Shown here piece by piece: positions 12,301 to 23,981 of a stretch of DNA of 64,000 nt. The stretch covers positions 25,231,220-25,295,219 of the forward strand of contig NC_089314.1 of the NCBI RefSeq assembly GCF_036669915.1, given 5' to 3'. Under the pieces are notes generated by a model. The model was not told where the DNA came from. It ran no database searches and was given only the letters and a program-made list of their open reading frames with translations. Every line of letters begins with the position of its first letter. The stretch's first letter is position 1. Origin of the DNA: Pocillopora verrucosa. Its lineage: Eukaryota > Cnidaria > Anthozoa > Scleractinia > Pocilloporidae. Position numbers and translations under genes: made by a program.

Positions 12301-15300
12301 TGTGCTCATTTCATTGCCTTGTCTGTTTAATTGGCTGCTTTTAGCAGGCTACAGAACTCCCTCCATCTCAGCTGGTTTCTTGCCTCCCAAAATATGGATT
12401 GCCATCTCAATGGTTTGATTCTTTTTCTTTCTCATGAGCATCACTTGGTGTTTTAAGGCTTATCACAATTCAGTTTCCCATGTAGACACCCTCTCAATTC
12501 TTTATTTTCAATGAGAATTAAAAAAACTTCCAGCTACCCTTTCTATTAACTGCTTTCATAAGTTTGCAAAAGGGCAGTTTTTTCCCTCCATTAACAGTAA
12601 ATGATTCTAACACAGGAATAATGAAAAGTTTTCCTTCTTGTTTGGGTGTGTATTGCCACTGACACCTATTGGAAAAGCAAAAAGATATTTCTGTACTTGC
12701 TCATGGTAATGTGACAACAAATTTCACACTGTAACAAGCAATAAATGGATGTTTTTATTTACACTTTTTCCATCAGCTGAAAGAAGTGATAGAAAAAGTG
12801 TATCCTCTTGTGAAGATGGCAAGAGCAGGTCAAGTCCCAAAAGAGGTACAGTATTAGTGATTGAAGTCATTGAAGATGTCCTTTTAATGATTTTTCATCT
12901 TTCTTGTTTTAGGGTGCAGACTATCTTGAACTGAAACATCAGCTTTATCTCAAGTAAGTAACTTAAAGATGTCTTAATCAAACATGTGTAAACCTTTTTA
13001 AGAAAGGTAATGGCAGTCATGTTAGACCTCTGAGCTGGTTATTTGAAAGGCATCAAGGAATCGATAAAAGTAAAATTTAAACTTGACTTATGTTTATCAT
13101 GAAGAAAACGACAGGTTGAAAGATCTAACGTGAAATAAGTCGTTGTTTGACTTGAAATATCATTCGCGTTTTTACTGAACAGTTACTGTGTCAACATTGG
13201 GTTCTACTTGCTGCTGAAAGCCAGACAAACTTCTGTAAGGGATCATCCGGTGATTGAACGACTTGTCCAGTACAGAAAGGTGAGATTGCCGCCACTGAAA
13301 TCTTCCTTACTATGTATTCAGTGTAAATAAAACTTCCAGCTGTGAGAGCAGTATTCTTTTAATGAAACTGTGATGCTTTTAGCGAGATTTTTCTGAGATT
13401 ATTTAGTCGTTTCACTGCCGCTGAAATTCTGGATGTGATTGAATCAATTTGAACTGCAAAAGCTAAGCGAAATGGTCAAATGATTGATTTTTTTGAAAAG
13501 CAGCTGTGACAAATAGCCAAAAAAGACTGAATTATTTGAATCTGAATGAATTGAAACTGGCGATGTCGATGTGATGGTGTAACCAACTGAGTTATGGAAA
13601 CGCTGACGCTGACAGTGTTTAAATATCATTTAAACTCATGTACTCCTTTGATGGAGAGGAACTGAAATTATACTTATGAATAAATCGATATGAACAGAAA
13701 AAATAATCGAAAAATTAGAAATGATCTTGGACTGATGTCCTGAAACTCGTGCAGTGGCGAAAAGTGAGATTTCACCTCGGGGATCGCTATAGCATTTAGT
13801 ATCTTTAACTTCTGCTTGTGTTTTCGTAACCACCTTCGTGTAAATTTTTTCTGGGGAATGAGTAATGATATGTTTTTATGTATACTAATTATTTGAGCTA
13901 AGACTTGCTTCTTTCATCTTTTTAAAGCTCATAACAGAACTTGAACCACTCGATGAGAGGTTGAAGCCGGAAATAGAGGAGCTACTTACAAAGAGCCAAA
14001 TCTTATGCCAAAATGGTAAGATTTTGTCTAATGATCGTTTTGCTTTTTTTCAGAGAGTGCGTGATTTTTTTTAATTGCTTTCTGTATGATCTGTTAGTGC
14101 TACAAAAGCTGTTAAGACGCGTTATCGGTGAAAGAGTGCACATATTACATTTTAAGTTTGAAGGGGTTCGTCCAATTTTGGCTAGATGCGTCCAATTTCA
14201 GATAGTTGCGTCCAACTTCGGACAGTTGCGTCCAATTTCAGATAGTTGCGTACCACTTCGGACAGTTGCGTCCAATTTCGGACAGTTGCGTCCAACTTTG
14301 GACAGTTGCGTCCAATTTCGGTCAGTTCCGTCTGATTTCGGGCAGTTGAGTCTAATTTTGGACGATTCCGTTAAATTTCATTCGGTCCAGGTTCCACTTT
14401 GATTTTCGGTGCTTCCGCAACTGCAGTCTTGTATAATTTAGAATACTTGCAGTACTACAATATTTTTTTCATTCATTTTTGTGGTTTGTTTGAATTTCTC
14501 TTTTAAGACACTCAAGAGAAGATTGATAGCGAAGCAGACAGTAGTCAGGTAAGAAACATTTCGCGCACTTAAAAATACAAAATCAAAAAGAGAAAAAAGG
14601 CAATGCAACTTCTACCATTGTACCCTTCCACGCACGAGATATAAACATTTTAACCCATATTGTCTTATTCCCATACATGTCTCTCTGCTTTCCCAATCAT
14701 TAACTTTTTGACTCGTTAGAGTGGCTAGCACCTCATTTCTCCTCTAAAAATTACTCCTGAATCACACATTAAGGTTAGGAGAATACAGGAAATGATCGCA
14801 ATTCAATAAGCTCCTTATTGTTTGACATTTTCTCCTTGTAAGGGTGTATAAGGTTAACGTTCTAAATGTGCCAATGCTCTTTCAGGAACAATCCAAAACA
14901 TCTCAAAAGTCTGTGAAGTTGTCAAGTCTTCTTGATGATAGCGATGACAATTACAGCGAAGCAGGGGACAGTAAAAGTGAAAACAAAAAGAGGAAAAAAT
15001 CGGAGAAAGATAACGTATGTATACTCACTTTTCAGTTGAAATACGGTGGTCAATCTACATTATTAATTGTGTTTTGGTTCGCACAGGAAGGAAAATCGAA
15101 TAAACTTGCAAAGGGCATTAAAGGAAAAAGGAAGATGAAGGATGATGTTGATGAGACAGACCCGTTAGAATACTATGAAGCAGTCAAACTACAGAAGAAA
15201 ATGAAAAAAGAAGCTAAAAAGGCAGCCTATAGGTAAGGGGGGAGGGGAGGGGAGGGGAAACACTCTCATGCGAGCATATTCTCCTCAGCGTTGTAGCATG

Positions 15301-16526
15301 TGAAGCGAGGCCTGCAAGAGGTCAGCGGTGGGTCTGGTAAAAAATTTACAAGACTCCTCGCTGGCACAAATCTTGCGACCGTAACCGCTCGTTACGCAAA
15401 ATGGACGTGTAGGTGCTCGAAGGCCGGGAAATGCCATCACGCCAGAGTTATCACGAGCGACAATGACATACAGCTGACTGTATCTTTCTACATTTTTTGT
15501 TTGTTAAGTTTGGAAATAGAACTGTGTTGAGGCCTTCACCTGACTGATTGCGAGGTCCCACGATTTTGGCTTTGGCTAATTAGGCTGTGTCCATGACAGT
15601 GTAGGTTTCAGACACAATGCCTCTCTTTTACAGGGAAGAAATCGGAGGAGAGGGAAGGAAGGGAATGGGAAAACCCTGAACGTGGGAAGAGTTAATTTAA
15701 AATCCTTTTTGCAGATAACAAATATGCTCAACTGACACAACCAACGTGTAAGTTTCACGTTAACATGCGACGGGAACGTCCTTTGCACTTTATTTATCCC
15801 ACATTTTTATTTACTTTGATTTTAGTTTCACCTCGGAACAGCATGATGCTGAAGAGGAAGAGAACGAGGACGGAAAAAGAGGAATTACTTACGAGGTGAG
15901 AACTACAAGACTTACAACCGTTACGATCGTTTTGCTTTATGAACCTGTTGACCCGTATGATTGACCAGCATCTAATTTCTCCTTACAATATCACCCCTGA
16001 ATCACTCATTAAGGTTACGAGAGTTAAGAAAATGATCATCAACTAAAGAAGCTCTTGATTGTTAAACAAATTCTCCTTGTCAGCACTCTAGGAAATGTAT
16101 AGTGAACAGTATGGAGAATATGCACACTGATGTTAGGGTGTAAGGGCCGGGTTATGTGCCATAATTGAACATAAATGCTTGTCGTTTCGCCATAGATTTC
16201 TCAAAATAAGGGACTCACAGCTAAGAAGAAAAAGGAACTTCGCAATCCGCGTGTGAAACACAGAAGAAAATTCTACAAGGCTCAGATAAAGCGCAAGAGT
16301 CAGGTAAGATCCTTAAGAATTTTTTTTTTTTTTTTCAGTTTAGTACGGTGTCTGGTATGGATTTTACCTAAATTTCTGTTCTCTTTCACTTTCTATTTTT
16401 GTATCATTTAACTTGTTTTTCTCGTTCTCGTTGCAGGTCCTACCGGTTGTAAACGAGCAGAACCGGTATGGTGGCGAGGTGACGGGAATCAGGTCACACC
16501 TGACCAGGAGTATCAAAATCAAATGA
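6398..16526 (+). CDS. UTP3: U3 small nucleolar RNA-associated protein UTP3/SAS10
   Basis: A small-subunit processome component needed for early 18S rRNA maturation in the nucleolus. It has 21 exons: 6398-6414, 6822-6882, 7500-7556, 9127-9183, 9435-9557, 10176-10218, 10349-10423, 11226-11341, 11913-11960, 12093-12143, 12227-12283, 12777-12845, 12913-12953, 13183-13279, 13928-14015, 14508-14548, 14886-15014, 15087-15232, 15826-15895, 16196-16303 and 16437-16526. They total 527 residues; the human protein is about 480. The N-terminus is basic (MARSKRSKKRGKRK). Exon 5 is a long Asp/Glu tract. Residues about 200-333 form the Sas10/Utp3/C1D domain. The last ~65 residues are the C-terminal Sas10 domain, with ISQNKGLTAKKKKELRNPR, VKHRRKFYKAQ and RYGGEVTGI. 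Every junction keeps frame. The first donor is weak (GTTAGC), but the tiny first exon is supported by the basic N-terminus it makes. No canonical AATAAA was seen close downstream. Confidence 0.93.
7674..7824. repeat. Foldback element in UTP3 intron 3
   Basis: The 25-base arms at 7693-7717 and 7777-7801 are perfect reverse complements (GGTCCGTATGGTGAAAAACT and on). Inner arms (AATGCTGCC and GGCAGCATT) and outer arms (ATGTTATTTGCCGGCT against AGCTGGTAAATAACAT) extend the stem imperfectly. It is GC-richer than the surrounding intron, with no coding. Likely a non-autonomous DNA element. Confidence 0.8.
8987..9073. repeat. Direct tandem duplication of about 43 bp
   Basis: Two adjacent diverged copies contain AATTAAAAGGTAGAAAATTA and AATTAAAAGTTAGAACATTA, each followed by GAAACTATCATAA. 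They lie in AT-rich intron 3 of UTP3, just before exon 4. Confidence 0.7.
9732..10148. repeat. TIR element with TA flanks (Tc1/mariner-like MITE)
   Basis: The left end CCGTTGAACCTATTTTAAG and the reverse complement of the right end (CAGTCCAACCTGTATTAAG) form terminal inverted repeats. TA stands immediately outside each end (9730-9731 and 10149-10150). Inside are repeated GTGGTCACCT/GTGGTCACTT-like blocks in inverted arrangement. It is about 417 bp and non-coding, and fills most of UTP3 intron 5. Confidence 0.68.
10550..10762. repeat. MITE family 1, type copy
   Basis: It begins TTAACCCTTTACACCCTAAC and ends GGTGAAAGGGTTAA, with TTAA on both sides and 12-15 bp inverted ends. It lies in UTP3 intron 7. 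Orientation is opposite to the copies at 4341 and 15946. Confidence 0.75.
14167..14390. repeat. 20-bp minisatellite in UTP3 intron 15
   Basis: About eleven diverged copies of a 20-base unit (GTTGCGTCCAATTTCGGACA and variants) run head to tail. A long open frame (14013-14402) across it is a by-product of a unit that is not a multiple of three but lacks stops; it is not a gene. It starts about 150 bases after exon 15. Confidence 0.85.
14699..14858. repeat. MITE family 1, shortened copy
   Basis: It has TTAAC at the left, then ATTACTCCTGAATCACACAT, TTAAGGTTAGGAGAATACAG and a right end like GTAAGGGTGTATAAGGTTAA. The middle is deleted compared with 15946-16146. It lies in UTP3 intron 16, ending just before exon 17. 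Confidence 0.6.
15237..15257 (+). other. G-quadruplex motif touching a 5' splice site
   Basis: Immediately after exon 18 of UTP3 (ends 15232), the donor GTAAG runs into four G-runs, G6-A-G4-A-G4-A-G4. The loops are single bases, the most stable class of intramolecular quadruplex in RNA. As intronic G-runs can bind hnRNP H/F, a role in splicing is possible but not shown. Confidence 0.75.
15946..16146. repeat. MITE family 1 copy
   Basis: It runs from GTTGACCCGTATGATTGACC to ACTGATGTTAGGGTGTAAGG. The interior has TTACAATATCACCCCTGAA and GGAAATGTATAGTGAACAG. It fills most of UTP3 intron 19. Confidence 0.72.
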
Positions 16527-17586
16527 AAAATTATGGGTTATTTTAATTCCTCAATACACTTTCTCCTTACGTAGTTAATGGTTTTAACCCAGGAGTAAAG
16601 GAAGATCAGATCAAACCATCAAGCTTTCCACCCAGAGTAGAACATTTCGCTTGTAGAAAGCTTTTGCTTGCCGTTAATTTGAATCCTACTTTGTCTGAAG
16701 TTATATTTCAATTGAAATAATAGATTTGAAAAGAGAAGCCATTATTATTGTCAAAAGGGAGTGTATATTTATTTCCATTTTTCCCATTTGTACACCTGTG
16801 CTCTGTACTTAACGTAAAAAGTAGCGGGGAACACTTCTGAACACTTCGTGAACTTTTTTGCAAAAATTCTAAAAAGAAGACAAAAGGAAGTAAGCTTGTT
16901 TAATCAACTGGTGGTGACACCCCAAAATATGTATAAAAGACTCAGAAAGATGAGCACGCTGTAAGTTCACTCTTGGTACAGTTCGCGCTACGTAGCACAA
17001 GGAAATACATAAACTGGCTGACATTTTTTATCGTGTTTTTTCTCACAATGCAAAGGAGTTATTTATATTGAGACAAGAAAAAACACCGGCATACTGTATC
17101 AAAAGTAACAACAACAACAGAAAAAGGTATCCAAGCAACAATACAAACAAAACAAACTCTTTTTAGCCCACAATAACATATAATGCCCTCGTTTACGAGA
17201 GTTTACGAGAGCTTTCCGGTCACATGGGTTGCTTGGCAAACTCTTAACTGTCAAAAGAACAATAGGTGACGAGTTCCTCTAAACTTCTCATCACAGGCTT
17301 GGGACTCAGAGATACATTAATTCAAGAGAGACTTATCTTTGTTCAGATGAAAGAGCACACACGTCCAGCTGTTTCGGCTTTTATTACTTAAGCTATCAAC
17401 GGAACAAAACATCGGAAATCCGTAAATTGTCGAGTGTTAGCTGAAAATATCACTCTCCCCTCCCTAAATAACTCACTCGCACATCCGTTACTATGGTCTG
17501 ATATTTACCTCAGGTGTCAGCGGTTGCATGTTATTTTTACCCTCTCCCCTCCCCTTCTCCCAACTGACGTTAGTAGTGTCAGAATT
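16527..17586. other. Intergenic, UTP3 to JmjC gene
   Basis: UTP3 3' region and JmjC gene 5' region. I see no open frame with coding character, no RNA gene and no clear repeat. A short direct repeat (GTTTACGAGA twice near 17192-17212) is the only local structure. Confidence 0.5.
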
Positions 17587-20500
17587 ATGGCGACGGGAAA
17601 AGAACACGAGCTACAAAAAGTCAGTGACTCCTTTGGAGCACTGCGAAGGAGGGCCAAAGAACTAGGAATTAAAGATTCGCAGCTGACGAAATTAACATCT
17701 GTGAGGAACCTCCGTAAGAGACGATCAACTTGTCTTGTTTTTACCAGCTTTGTCTTTGGTTTGGTGGGAATATTGACAGGATTCGGATTGATATTTTATC
17801 AACAAGGCTTGCTTTCGAATCAATCTCTGTGGAAAGTTGCCGAGTATGTCTTGGATTTTGACATCGAGAAAGACTTTTGTGTCATTCCGTACCCTGAGAT
17901 AATTTTGGACATGTTTCGTCCGCCCGTAGAATGCGCCATTTGCGAAGACGTGCACCAAGTCGATAGAGTTTCGTTACTCTCAAGAGAGGAATTCGTTCGA
18001 AAATATGCTTACACCTCGAGACCGGTGGTCATCACAGACGGAACAAAGGATTGGACTGCTTCTCAACATTTTAGTTTCGATTATTTTAAGTCAATTTACG
18101 GTCCTGAAAGCCCAGTTTTGTTGTCAGAAGATCAGAAGTGTCAATTCTTTCCCTACAAGACAAACTTTAAGTCCCTCCAAGAAGTTTTCAACATGTCTAA
18201 AGAAGATGCAAATATGAAGGGAAATCCATGGTATATCGGATGGTAAGAAAGCTTTTTTTTTTTCTATTTTCTCTTACCATGAAGCTTTAATGAGTGTCTC
18301 ATGAGAAATATGTTTGAATGAAAACGGGATTTATGAATGGAAATTAGCGTTTAGTATTGTGTTAACTATTTGTTTGAAAATCATGAAATTTGAACATGTT
18401 TTAGTTTATGAATTATTGTGAAAAGTTCCACCCTGGAAAGAGTCCACAATTCCCTTTAATAGAACTTATAGTTGCTGTTTTTGAGTATGCAATTTACGGC
18501 AAAGGGGCAAGGAAATTTGCTATGCTGCATATAAACTGTAAAAGGTTTAGTGCTCATGATCAGTAGTGCCATTTAATGAGGTATTTTATCTCAGTATACT
18601 CAAACTTAATATATGTTCTTTTACTCTTTGTTTAACAGATAAGTTTCGTGTAAATATTTATAATCTGTAACACAATTTGAGTTGAATCTAAATATTCGAC
18701 AGAAGCCAGTTACGTTTCAACCCCTAAGTTGATAACAGAGAACTGTGGCCTGAATTTATTGATTTTGAATTTCTTTTGTCATTCCATTATCCTGTGATAA
18801 GAATTATTTAACCAGAAAGTAATTCCAAAACATTTAGAAAAATAGATATGTACAGAAATTTCCTATAAGGGTGGATCAGGACTTTCAAAAACTTGAATGT
18901 TTTTGTTTCAGTTTTTTTTCCTAATATTATAATTATACAGGCATTTATGTGTTTCCAAACAGTGCCATCAGAAAAGGTTACCTAACAAAAGCTTTAATGA
19001 GCCATTCAATAGAGATACTGATATTTTGAATTTATAAGGAAGAAGGGGTTGCACAGGGGATCTTAATCCAAAGGGCAAAGGAGAATAATTTTTGAAGAAA
19101 TTGGTTGCTAAATGTGAGCCATCAATATAAGAAGTGGTATTATTATACTGTGCCTCTGATGTTTTGAATGAAATGAGATTCACATGATTAGTTGCAATGT
19201 TTCTGCTTTTTGCTTAAGCTTATTAAAATTTATGTAGCTCCATAGCACTTTCAAATTATTTTTTTCTGAAAGTGTTCTTTGCCAAATCTACACCGTCCAC
19301 AATTTTAACTTTTTACTGTGTACAAGATTTGGGCTGGCACAATATACGCATAGTTTTATTATTGGATATAATATGGTTGGTGGGGAAAGATTTTCATTTT
19401 ATATGTAAAACCCAATAAGCTGTGTGTGAGAAATCTCCCTTTCAATGTTTTAGTGTAACTAAACAGAGCTCTAAAGCCATGCTTTTATAAGGTTGGAGTC
19501 AAGGAAATTCATCTGTGAGTTATTACATATCTGTTTGTTCTGTGGCAAAAGGAACAAGGAATGAAAATATGGCACTTAATCATTAGTTCTTAACCCTTTA
19601 TCTCCCAGATTAAATTTGTAATTCTCCTTACTGTCAACTTTACAATTCTGATAAAGTTCTAAGAATTAAGTATTGGATCAACTAATTATCCCCAAATTTA
19701 TATTTTTCTTTATTCTCATCACTTATCTAATTAATATTGTATTGATATTTTTAGGAGAAATTCTGTCTTGGTCACTCATGGGAGTAAAGGGTTAATTATA
19801 TGATTTCTACAATATTTAGTTATAATAAGAAAAAATCAGAAATAGTTATTAAGAAAAAATTCAAGCATATGACATGTATTTCTAATCAGTTTTTATTTAA
19901 GAATACAAAATGCTTGTTTTAGACTAATTGATGATACAAATCTCTGTTTTCCTAATGTGCGCTCTTTCAAAAAATAAAACACTAATGAACACTTAGAAGT
20001 GAAAAGGACAAATGATACCAAATCTAAAAGGTACATCTCTAAGGTACACTGCTTGCAATGAAAAACATTGACTGATTTATTTTCAGTGATAAAAAAACAA
20101 TATTCTTTTAATGGTGTTGCTACTTTTTGAAATAGTTTTGTTCTTTTACATTTACTTTTGTCAACTTTGATATTATCTTCAGTATTCTAGACAATTTTTA
20201 GCCTGAAGTCAGGTGAGAGAGCCTTTCAGCATGAAGACAAAAATGCATTTTTCAGTCTGGTCAGAATAGCATAGATGAATGCTAACTGTTAAAAAGATTT
20301 CCTTCCAGTTAATGCATACTGCCTCATATTTTTTAATGATTTTGCTTTTTTTCATTATCATACAGGTCTAACTGTGACTCCTCAGCTGCTAATGAACTTC
20401 GTAAACATTACAAAATGCCATATTTTCTGCCTGAGACTTCAGAATCAAGCAAGACTGATTGGTTGTTCATGGGCTGCCCAGGATATGGTGCTCATTTACA

Positions 20501-21711
20501 TGTAAATATTCTTGATTTTCAAGATCTAGTGTTAGATAACAAACAATGTGAGAAACCTCCTTGAATTTGCTTACCTTAAAACAAAATTTCCAAATGTGAC
20601 ATGATTTTATATTGTCTGTCTGTGAATGCATGAAGTTATGATCCATCAAATGTTTTTAAATTTGCATGGTACATTGAAGGAAAAGAGTTCATCATTCCTT
20701 GGCAATTGCTTCTTATAGATTGACAATGTAGGGAACCCTTCCTGGCAAGCTCAAATTAAGGGAACCAAAAAGTGGACTTTGGAGCCCCCACCGGAATGTG
20801 CCAATGTTTGTGATCCAAAGCTTGAGGTGACAGTTAACTCAGGAGAAATAAGTATGTCAGCTTATATGTTTCTTGTTACTTTTGATAAGGGAAACCATTG
20901 TAAGACTGGTTATTTACCCCCCTCCTCTCCTGAAAAAAAAATCAATCATCGCACAAGAAACACTTGTTAACCATTAAACTCCCAAGCATGACCAAGACAG
21001 TATTTCTCCTTACAATATCACTGCAATATCAAGAAGAAAGTGATGAGAATAAAGAAAAATATGAATTAGGGGATTATTTGTGGGTCTAATACTAAATTTC
21101 TGCACCATAATCATAGGAATTGTTTGGCGTATAATAAGGCAAATTACATAATAAGATCTTGAGAATGAAAGGGTTAACCCCTCAACTCCCAAGATCTGAT
21201 TGTTAATTTCCCCCTGTAGCTGCTACACATTTCCTTGTAAGTAAGTTATGAGAACTTGATGCTAGATTAAGATAACAGCTTCTACCTGATAAGGTTGAAT
21301 ATTTTCATTACCTGTTTGCTGAAGAATGTATGGATATTGTGGGGGGAGAAGTTTTATGTTGATCACTTTTGGGAATTAAAGAGCTAAAAGGCAAAAAAAG
21401 ATAAAATCTTAAAGCAAGGGTACATTAAATAGCAAGGGTACATAAAATTAATGTTAATAAAAGATACACTTTTGTTTGGGAGCATGGAGTAGTATTTACT
21501 AATGAAAAGTTAATTTTTATTCTTTACATTAATTACAAAATGCACTTTGTTATTTATCCACATTTGGACACTGTTGGTCAAATTAATTTAGATTATAATT
21601 TTGGTGAATTTATTTTTGATTGTAGTTGTTTTGGACACAAACAAGTGGTTTCACCAGACAGACATTGTTGGCAAGGAACTAAGCATAACTATTGGGTCTG
21701 AATATGATTAA
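17587..21711 (+). CDS. Membrane-anchored JmjC-domain 2-oxoglutarate/Fe(II) oxygenase
   Basis: Exons are 17587-18242, 20366-20501, 20719-20851 and 21626-21711, giving 336 residues with exact phases. Residues 1-46 are basic and cytoplasmic. Residues about 47-71 (LVFTSFVFGLVGILTGFGLI) are one membrane helix, so the rest is probably lumenal (type II). The catalytic region reads GAHLHIDNVGNPSWQA, then GTKKW, then NKWFHQTDI. This supplies the iron ligands His264, Asp266 and His318, and Lys281, spaced from the first His as in JMJD6. It is thus a predicted active hydroxylase or demethylase; the substrate is unknown. Two close Cys (CAIC, 116-119) precede the domain. An in-frame upstream ATG exists at 17434, but 17587 has better context and starts the conserved-looking sequence. 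JMJD6/JMJD8-type family is inferred; no symbol is assigned. Confidence 0.85.
19590..19795. repeat. MITE family 3
   Basis: Bounded by TTAA; it starts TTAACCCTTTATCTCCCAG and ends CATGGGAGTAAAGGGTTAA (19-base inverted ends with few mismatches). It is about 206 bp and lies in JmjC gene intron 1. Related to 20967-21177. Confidence 0.75.
20967..21177. repeat. MITE family 3, left member of a back-to-back pair
   Basis: It runs from TTAACCATTAAACTCCCAAG to GAATGAAAGGGTTAA. Its right TTAA (21174-21177) is also the left TTAA of the next MITE. It lies in JmjC gene intron 3. Confidence 0.7.
21174..21388. repeat. MITE family 2, reverse orientation
   Basis: It runs from TTAACCCCTCAACTCCCAAG to TTTGGGAATTAAAGAGCTAA. 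It carries the reverse complement of blocks in 3705-3914 (CTACACATTTCCTTG, CATTACCTGTTTGCTG). It abuts the family 3 copy at a shared TTAA. Confidence 0.72.
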
Positions 21712-23480
21712 ATGCTCTATTTTAAACACTGAATGCAAATATGGCGGACTAATTGGTGTGTGGGTTAAGTTCCACCAAAGCAAAGGTAGTCAGGCATCTG
21801 GTTTGAATCGTGTGGAAGATTTTACTCCCTTTGGTTGGCATCTGGGAACCCAAAAAACTTGTAGTCTTAGCTTTTCAAGAGCTACATTTACAAAACAAAA
21901 GCTAACCTACCAAGTAATCTGCAAATTTGCATTCTGTCTATGACTAATATTGAAATACCAAGACTCAAAATAGGTTTCGAATAACATAATTGTAGGGGTT
22001 TGGTTGTAAAGCCTTAAGTTGCTTTTGATGCAACATGAAATTCTCCTTGAGTGTCGTATTTTGTAATACAATCTCATTTGGAAGCTATTCAAAATCACTC
22101 AGGGCCTTTTCCATGTACCCTATCAGCTAGTCATTAAATTAACTCTTACTTCATAGGTGTAGCTATATTTAATACAAATTCTTATGTGGTTTAGAAATGA
22201 ATTTTGATGGGAAATTTGAAATCCCTTTAGAACTGAAACAAGCAAACAAACAAACAAACAGATCATAACAAGACAGATCCATCCAGATGTACAAATGAAT
22301 GTTATGTGTTAAGCAAAATTGTTGAGTATATTTTTCTAAGTTTTGACTCAGTCTGCTTTTGCTTTGTTATTTTATTTTATCTTATTTTGTCTCATTCCTT
22401 TTTTAATTTATATTTTTTGAAAAGTTGATCATCAAAGTATTTAATAGGAGGAAAAGTTACCACCCAAAGTTACAAGTAATAAGATTAATGCAAAGAATTC
22501 TTATTTGGTTAGTGTGAGTTACTAGACATCAAAGTGTGCCTATCAATCTAGACTAAAATAAAGAAGAAAACAAATAAATTAAACCTGTAAAATTTGTAAA
22601 ATCTAGTGAATAATGATTACAATTTGAGGTTTTCCAGCATTATTTATTTTTGGGAAGTTGACAGCAGTAAATCTCTTTCATATTCTTCCCCACCACCCCC
22701 CTTCTTTTTTACCATGTAGCATCAATTTTGTGTGGGAGGTGTTTATTTTTGGGTGTGTGTTTTATCGGGAACAGAATTTTGCAGTTCCAGCTACTGGTAG
22801 CTAAAACTAAAGCTGAATATTTAATTTTGTGATTTTATCTTCAAGTAACAGAATACTAGCATGGAAAGAGACTTAATGTTTTCAAATTTTGGAATAGCTG
22901 TAATACTAATTTAAATGATAAGGGATTTTTTTTTACTAAAAGCTAATTGATATTTTCTGGTAAAAAGAGTTATGTAGTTTATTTTACAATGAAGTATTGT
23001 GGTGTGATGCTGTAAACTATCAGCTAAGTATTTAATGGTTTTAGGAAATACATACTGAACATAAATTTCAGTAGAATTTAATGTGGATTACTGAAAATAG
23101 TCTGTTTTTTGCCTAAAGCGTGGGTGATTGATAGAGAAAACAGATTTTATCATGCGTTTCTCAGGATTTTCCTTGAAATGCTATTTACTCTGCCAGTTTT
23201 AAAGTGTTTGAAGTGACGAGATATCAAGGCCAAGAAAGACAAAGAGGAAATAGTGTGCTGATTGCGTGTTCGCGGCAGGTGTCTCGTAAGTTATAGGTAT
23301 TTAATAGAGTGTGATACTGGTGATAAAAATAAATTTGATATTTAAAGAAATGCTAAGAGGAAATAGTTTGCTGATTGTGTGTTAGTGGCAGGCGTCTCTT
23401 AAGGCATAGATATCGCCGTTTCCCATGTTCACTCGTTCATTCCCTATGGATCAACGATCTTACAACGATTTTTTTTAGAA
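21712..23480. other. JmjC gene 3' region and intergenic DNA
   Basis: AT-rich with no credible exon. A possible poly(A) signal AATAAA lies near 22557. At 23243-23300 and 23356-23413 are two diverged direct copies of about 58 bp (AGAGGAAATAGT with TGCTGATTG). A short AAAC microsatellite is near 22240. Confidence 0.5.
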
Positions 23481-23981
23481 GAAATTAGTCCCCTTTGCAT
23501 CATATCAAGTCGCAACTAAATGCGAATTACTTCAGAAACATCGAAAAATTCATCGTTAGAACATTTTTCTAAATCAAAGACGAAAACAACGGTGTAGCAG
23601 TTTAGGTCGAGAGCAATCTGACCATGTACAAAATTTATTTTTCTGCATTCACATAAAGTGACTAACTACAACTCTAAGTCAGCAAGGTCAAGAAGAGTAT
23701 AAGGTTAGAGTATATTGGTTAGGCCCAGTCATTAGCTGATGACCTCTATTACATAACTGAACAATCCGACTAAAAAAATGCAAGCAAACGCGATCCAATA
23801 GTGTAAAGCACAAAAATACGAAACCTAACACCCTCAAAAAGGAAAGTTGCAATGAGTAACATATTTCATCAACTTTATCAAGTCGTTTCAGGCATTTCTA
23901 ATGTTAACCAGGTTCAACACGCTGGTATATCTCGTAAGCTAGATAAAGGGTTTTTTTCCTTGTTCAAATGTGACCTTTGGG

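Noticed and set aside
17434..17586. Upstream in-frame extension of the JmjC protein
   Set aside because: Low-complexity sequence without helix or motif; the ATG at 17587 has A at -3 and G at +4. Not excluded, but less likely.
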